Assembly (NCBI GenBank): GCA_016794445.1
Contig: JAEUKC010000388.1
Location: forward strand, 13,494 to 77,493
Direction: 5' to 3'
Length of the DNA stretch: 64,000 nt
From: JADJMO01 sp016794445
Lineage (GTDB): Bacteria; Myxococcota_A; Polyangia; Polyangiales; JADJMO01
In this document: positions 59,236-64,000 of the stretch, in pieces
How positions within the stretch are numbered: the stretch's first letter is position 1
Layout of the letters: every line of letters begins with the position of its first letter
Translations under genes and position numbers: made by a program
Notes under the pieces: generated by a model
The model's input: only the letters and a program-made list of their open reading frames with translations
Databases searched by the model: none
Told to the model about the DNA's origin: nothing

Positions 59236-59427
59236 CGGACACCTCATTCTTCTTGGGGAGAGAGTGCTTTCGTGGGGACAGAGTGGAGAGGACCGCCAGA
59301 GTTCCGGCCGTCTGCGCGCGGATCGCCCCGGCTGTAGGATTCTCGGGGTGGCCCGTGTAGGTGCCGAAAGGGCCACGGGCAAACGAAGCATTGCCCCCTC
59401 CGTCGGACGGCCCTAATCAGCCCTTCG
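59236..59427. promoter_or_regulatory. Divergent promoter region between exbD and sdhCAB
   Basis: 192 bp. It holds alternative inverted repeats: GTGGCCC (59348-59354) with GGGCCAC (59370-59376), and GCCCGTG (59351-59357) with CACGGGC (59374-59380), which could be an operator. A TAATCA box ends 8 nt before the sdhC ATG, with a TTGCCC 17 bp upstream as a weak -35. No riboswitch recognised. Confidence 0.4.
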
Positions 59428-60258
59428 ATGTCCGCCGAAGCGTCGTCGACCGCCAGTGATCGGCGCCATTTCGTGCTGCGCCGGCTGCACTCGCTGTCGG
59501 GCATCGTCCCTTTGGGCCTGTTCCTCTGCATCCACCTGTGGACGAACTCCAAGGCCATCCAGGGCCAGACCTGCTTCGACAAGGCCGTCGACGACATCAA
59601 CCACCTGCCGTACCTCCCGTTCGTCGAGGTGTTCGGCATCTTCCTGCCGCTCGCCTTCCACGCGGGGTACGGCGTCAAGCTCGCGCTCGAGGCCAAGCCC
59701 AACGTCGGCGCCTACGGCTACGGCCGCAACTGGCTCTACGTCCTGCAACGCATCACCGGCGTCCTCGCCTTCGTGTTCCTGGTCTTCCACCTCAAGGATT
59801 TCCGGATCGCGAAGCTGCTCGGGCAGATGACCCACCACGACTTCTTCGGCAAGCCGCTCGGCCTGCAGGGCCAGCTCGGCGGCGAGAGCCGGCTCAAGGC
59901 CCTGTTCTACGTGCTCGGCACGAGCGCCTCGGTGTTCCACTTCGCGAACGGCGTCCGCACGTTCCTGTTCTCGTGGGGCGTCACCATCGGCACCCGCGCG
60001 CAGCGGCTAGCCGGTTGGGCCACGCTCGGGCTCGGCGCTGCGCTGTGGTTCATGGGCATGAACACGATCCTGTTCTTCGCCACCGGCGGCGCCACCTTCG
60101 TGCCGAGCAGCCTCGTCCGCGGCGAGAACGGCCGCGACATGTGCGAGGACGCGCTCGTGCCCACCGCCTCGCACGTGCCGATCCCCGGGCCCGCCGCGCC
60201 GCTGCCCGCCAAGAACGCGCCCAAAGCTCCCGTCCCTGTTCCTTCGAAAGCCCCCTGA
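59428..60258 (+). CDS. sdhC: Succinate dehydrogenase cytochrome b subunit (b558 type)
   Basis: 276 residues with five hydrophobic helices, as in the Bacillus/deltaproteobacterial cytochrome b558 family. Likely heme-ligand His in SGIVPLGLFLCIHLW, LAFHAGYGVKL, FLVFHLKDF and SVFHFANGVR. It anchors the SdhAB heads and carries electrons between succinate and quinone. The tail (230-276) is Pro/Ala-rich and longer than usual. First gene of sdhCAB, with 18 bp to sdhA. The first helix lacks a signal; the start follows directly after a TAATCA box 8 nt upstream. Confidence 0.93.
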   Translation: MSAEASSTASDRRHFVLRRLHSLSGIVPLGLFLCIHLWTNSKAIQGQTCFDKAVDDINHLPYLPFVEVFGIFLPLAFHAGYGVKLALEAKPNVGAYGYGRNWLYVLQRITGVLAFVFLVFHLKDFRIAKLLGQMTHHDFFGKPLGLQGQLGGESRLKALFYVLGTSASVFHFANGVRTFLFSWGVTIGTRAQRLAGWATLGLGAALWFMGMNTILFFATGGATFVPSSLVRGENGRDMCEDALVPTASHVPIPGPAAPLPAKNAPKAPVPVPSKAP

Positions 60259-60276
60259 CGCGAAAGCCCTGAAATC

Positions 60277-62322
60277 ATGGCCGGTTCCAAGATCACCACC
60301 ATCACTGCGAGCGGCACCGTCCGCCGCGTGGCCGTCGTCGGCGGCGGGCTCGCTGGCTTGATGACGGTCATCAAGCTGTGCGAGGCCGGCGTCCCCGTCG
60401 ACCTGTTCTCGCTCGTCCCCGTCAAGCGCTCGCACAGCGTGTGCGCGCAGGGCGGCATCAACGCGAGCGTCAACACCAAGGGCGAGGGCGACTCGCCGCA
60501 GGTGCACTTCCAGGAGACGGTGCTCGGCGGAGACTTCCTCGCGCAGCAGCCGCCGTGTCTCGGCATGGCCGAGGCCGCGCCGCACATCGTCTACCTGCTC
60601 GACCGCATGGGCGTGCCCTTCAACCGCACCCCCGAGGGGCTGCTCGACTTCCGCCGCTTCGGCGGCACGCTCTACCACCGCACGGCGTTCGCCGGCGCGA
60701 CCACGGGGCAGCAGCTCCTCTACGCTCTCGACGAGCAGGTCCGCCGCTACGAGACCATGGAGGTCGAGCGCCCCGACGGCACGCACATCGCGGGCGAGCC
60801 GCTGGTGCGCAAGTTCGAATTCTGGGACTTCGTGCGGCTGGTCCTCGACGAGCAGGGCGTCACGCGCGGCCTCGTCTGCCAGGATCTGAAGAGCATGGAG
60901 ATCCGGGCGTTCCCGGCCGAGGCCGTGTGCCTCGCCACCGGCGGCCCCGGCATCATCTTCGGCCGCAGCACGCAGAGCACCATCTGCACCGGCATCGCCA
61001 ACGCCATCGCCTACCAGCAGGGCGCGATCTACGGCAACGGCGAGTTCATCCAGATCCATCCCACGGCCATCCCCGGCGCGGACAAGCTGCGCCTGATCAG
61101 CGAGTCGGCGCGCGGCGAGGGCGGTCGCGTCTGGGTCCCGCGCGACCCGATGGACAAGCGCAACCCGGTCGACATCCCGGAGAAGGAGCGCCGCTTCTTC
61201 CTCGAGGAGAAGTACCCGCTCTACAAGAACCTCGTCCCGCGCGACGTCGCGAGCCGGGAGCTCTTCGACATCTGTTACAACCAGAACGCCGGGATCATGG
61301 GGCGCAACGAGGTCTACCTCGACCTGACCCACATCCCCGAGGCCACGCTCCGCAAGAAGCTCGCGGGCATCCTCGAGATCTACGAGAAGTTCGTCGGCGT
61401 GGACCCGTACCACAACCCGATGAAGGTGTTCCCGGCCGTCCACTACTCGATGGGCGGCATGTGGGTCGACTTCGACCGCGACGAGCGCGGCTCGCTCAAG
61501 ATGGGCTCGCCCAAGAACCACTCGACCAACATCCCCGGGCTCTACAACGTCGGCGAGAGCGACTACCAGTACCACGGCGGAAATCGCCTCGGCGCCAACT
61601 CGCTCCTCTCCACCATCTACGGCGGCATGGTCACCGGCCCCGCGATGGCGACCTACTTCGAGAACGTCGACAAGAGCGCCTTCGACCTCGGCAAGAGCAC
61701 GTTCGACAAGGCCCAGAAGGCCGAGGAGAAGCGCTACGCCGATCTCGCCAAGCTCGACGGCAAGGAGAACCCGTACGCGCTCCACAAGGAGCTCGGCGAG
61801 ATGATGCTCAAGGACTGCACCATCGAGCGCCACAACCCGGTGCTCGACAAGGTCATCGAGAAGATCGGCGAGTTCGAGGAGCGCTACAAGAACGTCAAGG
61901 CGGTCGACACCGGCGCCAAGGCCAACCAGGCGCTGCCGTTCATCCGCCACCTCGAGGGCATGCTGGTCCTCGCCCGCGTCATCGCCGAGGGCGCGCGCAA
62001 CCGCGACGAGTGCCGCGGCGCGCACTACAAGCCCGACTTCGACGACAAGAACCCGAAGGCGAGCAATCCCCTCGGCCGCGACGACAAGAACTGGCTCCGC
62101 AGTACCCTCGCCCGCTACGGCGGCCGTGATGGGGCGCAGTCCAAGGTCGAGTTCATCCGCGAGTTCGACTACTCGCTGCTCGGCAAGACCGAGCACGTGA
62201 CCGACGCGGTCGACACGTCGCTCATGGAGCTACGCAAGCGCGACTACACCAAGAAGAAGGCCGCCTTCGCGCAAGACCCGCCGAAGGACGCGCCCAAAGA
62301 CAAGCCCGCGGAGCAGGCCTGA
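60277..62322 (+). CDS. sdhA: Succinate dehydrogenase/fumarate reductase flavoprotein subunit
   Basis: 681 residues. FAD-binding GGGLAGLM (about 27), the flavin-linking His context SHSVCAQGGINASV, the active-site regions ESARGEGGRVWVPRD (about 270) and HYSMGGMWVDFDRD (about 390), and the C-terminal NRLGANSLLSTIYGG. Sequence type matches subunits working with the diheme cytochrome b above. Catalyses succinate/fumarate interconversion in the TCA cycle. The last 20 residues are Lys/Pro-rich. Two base pairs separate it from sdhB. Confidence 0.97.
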   Translation: MAGSKITTITASGTVRRVAVVGGGLAGLMTVIKLCEAGVPVDLFSLVPVKRSHSVCAQGGINASVNTKGEGDSPQVHFQETVLGGDFLAQQPPCLGMAEAAPHIVYLLDRMGVPFNRTPEGLLDFRRFGGTLYHRTAFAGATTGQQLLYALDEQVRRYETMEVERPDGTHIAGEPLVRKFEFWDFVRLVLDEQGVTRGLVCQDLKSMEIRAFPAEAVCLATGGPGIIFGRSTQSTICTGIANAIAYQQGAIYGNGEFIQIHPTAIPGADKLRLISESARGEGGRVWVPRDPMDKRNPVDIPEKERRFFLEEKYPLYKNLVPRDVASRELFDICYNQNAGIMGRNEVYLDLTHIPEATLRKKLAGILEIYEKFVGVDPYHNPMKVFPAVHYSMGGMWVDFDRDERGSLKMGSPKNHSTNIPGLYNVGESDYQYHGGNRLGANSLLSTIYGGMVTGPAMATYFENVDKSAFDLGKSTFDKAQKAEEKRYADLAKLDGKENPYALHKELGEMMLKDCTIERHNPVLDKVIEKIGEFEERYKNVKAVDTGAKANQALPFIRHLEGMLVLARVIAEGARNRDECRGAHYKPDFDDKNPKASNPLGRDDKNWLRSTLARYGGRDGAQSKVEFIREFDYSLLGKTEHVTDAVDTSLMELRKRDYTKKKAAFAQDPPKDAPKDKPAEQA

Positions 62323-62324
62323 TC

Positions 62325-63092
62325 ATGAGCACAGAGAGCAAGCGCCCGGTCGACGTCCGCATCAAGCGCGCGGACGGTCCCAACGAAAAAGTGCGGTGGG
62401 AGGAGTTCCAGGTCCCCTGGGAGCCGCAGATGAACGTCATCAGCATCCTGATGGCCATCCAGCGCAACCCCACCACCAAGGACGGCAAGACCACGACGCC
62501 CGTCGTCTGGGAGCAGGCCTGCCTCGAGGAGGTGTGCGGCTCCTGCACGATGATCGTCAACGGCCGCGTGCGCCAGGCGTGCACCGCGCTCGTCGACCAG
62601 ATCGCCCCGAACGGTGAGGCGCTCACCATCGAGCCGATGACCAAGTTCCCGCTGGTGCGGGACCTCATCGTCGATCGCGCGCGCATGTTCGAGTACCTCA
62701 AGAAGGTCAAGGCGTGGATCTTCCTCGACGGCACGCACAGCCTGGGCGCCGGCCCGCGCGTCGCGCCCGAGGTGCAGGAAGAGGCTTACCCGCTCTCGCG
62801 CTGCATGACCTGCGGCTGCTGCCTCGAGGCCTGCCCCAACGTGAACGACGGCTCGCCGTTCATGGGCCCGCAGGTCATCTCCCAGGTGCGCCTGTTCAAC
62901 ATGCACCCCTCGGGCAAGATGAACGCGAACGAGCGCCTCGACGCCATCATGGGCGAGGGTGGCATCGCCGACTGCGGCAAGGCCCAGAACTGCGTCCAGG
63001 TGTGCCCCAAGGAGATCCCGCTGACCGAGAGCATCTCCGTGATCGGCCGGGACACCTTCAAGCGCGCCCTCTTCGGGTGGCTGCTGAAGTGA
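62325..63092 (+). CDS. sdhB: Succinate dehydrogenase iron-sulfur subunit
   Basis: 255 residues. N-terminal 2Fe-2S Cys (CLEEVCGSCTMIVNG ... RQAC), then CMTCGCCLEACPN and CVQVCPKEIPLT for the 4Fe-4S and 3Fe-4S clusters. Passes electrons from SdhA to the cytochrome. The insert LGAGPRVAPEVQEE before the second cluster set fits this subfamily. The stop overlaps the next gene (GTGA), so the HEAT-like gene may be expressed as part of the sdh operon. Confidence 0.97.
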   Translation: MSTESKRPVDVRIKRADGPNEKVRWEEFQVPWEPQMNVISILMAIQRNPTTKDGKTTTPVVWEQACLEEVCGSCTMIVNGRVRQACTALVDQIAPNGEALTIEPMTKFPLVRDLIVDRARMFEYLKKVKAWIFLDGTHSLGAGPRVAPEVQEEAYPLSRCMTCGCCLEACPNVNDGSPFMGPQVISQVRLFNMHPSGKMNANERLDAIMGEGGIADCGKAQNCVQVCPKEIPLTESISVIGRDTFKRALFGWLLK

Positions 63093-63481
63093 AGCTCGGC
63101 GACGTCGATTGGGCGAAGCTCTCCCACGCGGGGGGGCCGGCGGACGACGTGCCCGACATGATCCTCGCCCTCGCGGACGAGGACGCCGAGGTGCGCGCCT
63201 CGGCGGTCGACGCGCTGCTCGAGCTGGTGTTCGAGTACGACGAGGAGACCGGCAAGGTCACGCTGTTCGACTGCACCCCGCACGTGGTGCCGTTCGTCGC
63301 CGCGTTCGTGGATCGCGAGGTGGACGACGAGGCGTTCGAGGACGACCAGGCCATGCTGTCGGACGTCCTCGTGCACCTCGGCGCCGCCACGCGCGACGGC
63401 GGGCACGCCTCGCCGCTCCGCGACGCGGTGGCTGCCGCGCTCGAGCACCACGCCAGCTGGGCCCTCGACGGCCCGGAGTAG
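63089..63481 (+). CDS. Small HEAT-like hypothetical protein coupled to sdhB
   Basis: 130 residues, GTG start overlapping the sdhB stop (GTGA). Helical repeats of acidic character (ILALADEDAEVRASAVDALLELVFEY, AAFVDREVDDEAFEDDQAMLSDVLVHLG) resemble HEAT/immunity-like helical proteins. The coupling suggests co-expression with succinate dehydrogenase, but function is unknown. Confidence 0.6.
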   Translation: MKLGDVDWAKLSHAGGPADDVPDMILALADEDAEVRASAVDALLELVFEYDEETGKVTLFDCTPHVVPFVAAFVDREVDDEAFEDDQAMLSDVLVHLGAATRDGGHASPLRDAVAAALEHHASWALDGPE

Positions 63482-63489
63482 GGCGCGCG

Positions 63490-63769
63490 GTGGAGCTCGC
63501 GGCTCTGCCGGCGAAGGTGCGCGAGTTCTACGCGCGCGACCCCGAGGCCGCGCTGCTCCGGCGGTTCAGCAACTGCGACGAGCCCTTCGTCCTCGCCGGC
63601 GCGCAGACGCCGCCGCTCCGCGAGGCCGACCTGTCGTCGTTGCGAGCCCTGCTGGTCGAGGGCACGACGACTCGCGCAGATGCGGCAACCCTGGCCGTCG
63701 AGTGGCTGGTTCTACGCCGTCACCGAGCCCGCCGCGCTGGCGCTCGAGGCGATGGCGCGCCGCTCGTGA
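63490..63769 (+). pseudogene. Small gene with an apparent +1 frameshift near 63664
   Basis: A GTG at 63490, 8 bp after the preceding gene, opens a plausible helical N-terminal part (KVREFYARDPEAALLRRFSN, LSSLRALLVEG). In that frame the rest turns into Arg/Ala-rich antisense-like sequence that runs through the next gene. If base 63664 is skipped, the frame continues as RRLAQMRQPWPSSGWFYAV to a stop at 63767-63769, just before the convergent gene ends. This looks like a single-base insertion or sequencing error. Family not recognised. Confidence 0.5.
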
Positions 63770-63772
63770 GCG

Positions 63773-64000
63773 CTACGGGTTCTTGGCGCGGGTGCGGAGC
63801 TTGCGGGCGATCGGTCCGAGCTGCGCGGCCTCCCGCTGCGCGATCTCGGAGCCCTCGGCCCGCAGCTTCTTCACGAGCCCTTCGATCGCCGCCGCCACCT
63901 TCGTGCCCGCCGCCAGGTTGTGGTCGAGGGTGAGCTGCCCGAAGGAGCGCAGGGCCGGAGACTGGATCGACGGAAAGAACTCGACCAGCGCGACGAGGTC
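63773..64000 (-). CDS. Partial hypothetical protein (5' end outside window)
   Basis: The last 75 codons of a minus-strand gene that enters from the right edge; its stop (TAG) is at 63773-63775. The visible part is helical: DLVALVEFFPSIQSPALRSF, then a charged coiled-coil-like end (EGLVKKLRAEGSEIAQREA) and a basic tail (RKLRTRAKNP). No family can be named from this fragment. It is convergent with the frameshifted gene, with only 3 bp between stops. Confidence 0.6.
   Translation of the reverse strand, partial: DLVALVEFFPSIQSPALRSFGQLTLDHNLAAGTKVAAAIEGLVKKLRAEGSEIAQREAAQLGPIARKLRTRAKNP

Noticed and set aside
1..64000. CRISPR arrays, tRNA and rRNA genes
   Set aside because: Checked intergenic stretches by eye; no spaced direct repeats, cloverleaf-like segments or rRNA signatures were seen. 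A tRNA search program would be decisive.

Overview
The window is about 64 kb of GC-rich, densely coded bacterial DNA from the chromosome of a probable myxobacterium (Myxococcota; the class Polyangia seems likely). The evidence is a MYXO-CTERM type C-terminal sorting signal, many secreted lipoproteins with low-complexity Asp/Thr/Gly linkers and Cys-rich repeats, a MopE-like Ca/Cu-binding motif, a twitching-motility ATPase (PilT), a Tgl-like TPR lipoprotein and a Bacillus-type succinate dehydrogenase cytochrome b. Genus and species cannot be fixed from sequence alone. No rRNA, tRNA, CRISPR array or intact insertion sequence was seen.

Layout. 1-5.9 kb: the 3' part of an RHS-repeat protein with a Cys/His-rich tip, followed by poorly characterised genes (helical-repeat protein, beta-propeller, small CxxC protein). 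5.9-14.3 kb: lipoprotein, RlmD-like rRNA methyltransferase, a VWA/thrombospondin-3 surface lipoprotein, a kelch/Cys-rich MYXO-CTERM protein and a GreA-like factor. 14.7-18.6 kb: an accessory island of lower GC with an OmpA protein carrying an embedded peptidoglycan-binding insert, a putative caspase-fold effector and a seven-bladed RCC1 lipoprotein. 18.7-28.4 kb: pilT, mutM, an outer-membrane porin, and a tightly packed M48 peptidase/dynamin/ferritin-like/OsmC run. 28.4-32.6 kb (minus strand): manC, a ParA/J-like/RodZ-HTH fusion and a GT39-type glycosyltransferase. 32.7-41.9 kb: surface proteins, an LpoA-like periplasmic protein, a CoA-transferase, a metallo-beta-lactamase-fold hydrolase and an MFS transporter.

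42.1-48.7 kb: a plus-strand operon of a Tgl-like TPR lipoprotein, a RodZ-like HTH membrane protein, recO, an HSP90-family ATPase, a large TPR partner and a small secreted protein. 48.7-59.2 kb: mostly minus-strand envelope genes (MopE-like lipoprotein, TerB-like, HAMP-like, beta-barrel, two tandem DUF4139 paralogues, RidA, ExbD), interrupted by an AraC-type regulator and methylmalonyl-CoA epimerase. 59.4-63.1 kb: sdhCAB, followed by a HEAT-like gene, a frameshifted small gene and a partial gene at the right edge.

Two themes recur. Many genes are translationally coupled through ATGA or GTGA overlaps. Most genes that begin a transcription unit have no Shine-Dalgarno sequence; instead a TAnnnT -10-like box lies only 6-14 nt before the start codon, the geometry of leaderless or near-leaderless transcripts. 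The main exceptions with clear Shine-Dalgarno sequences are the VWA lipoprotein, exbD and the first gene of the lower-GC island. The candidates most worth pursuing are this promoter architecture, the OmpA/caspase-like pair, the HSP90-TPR module and the ParA/J/HTH fusion.
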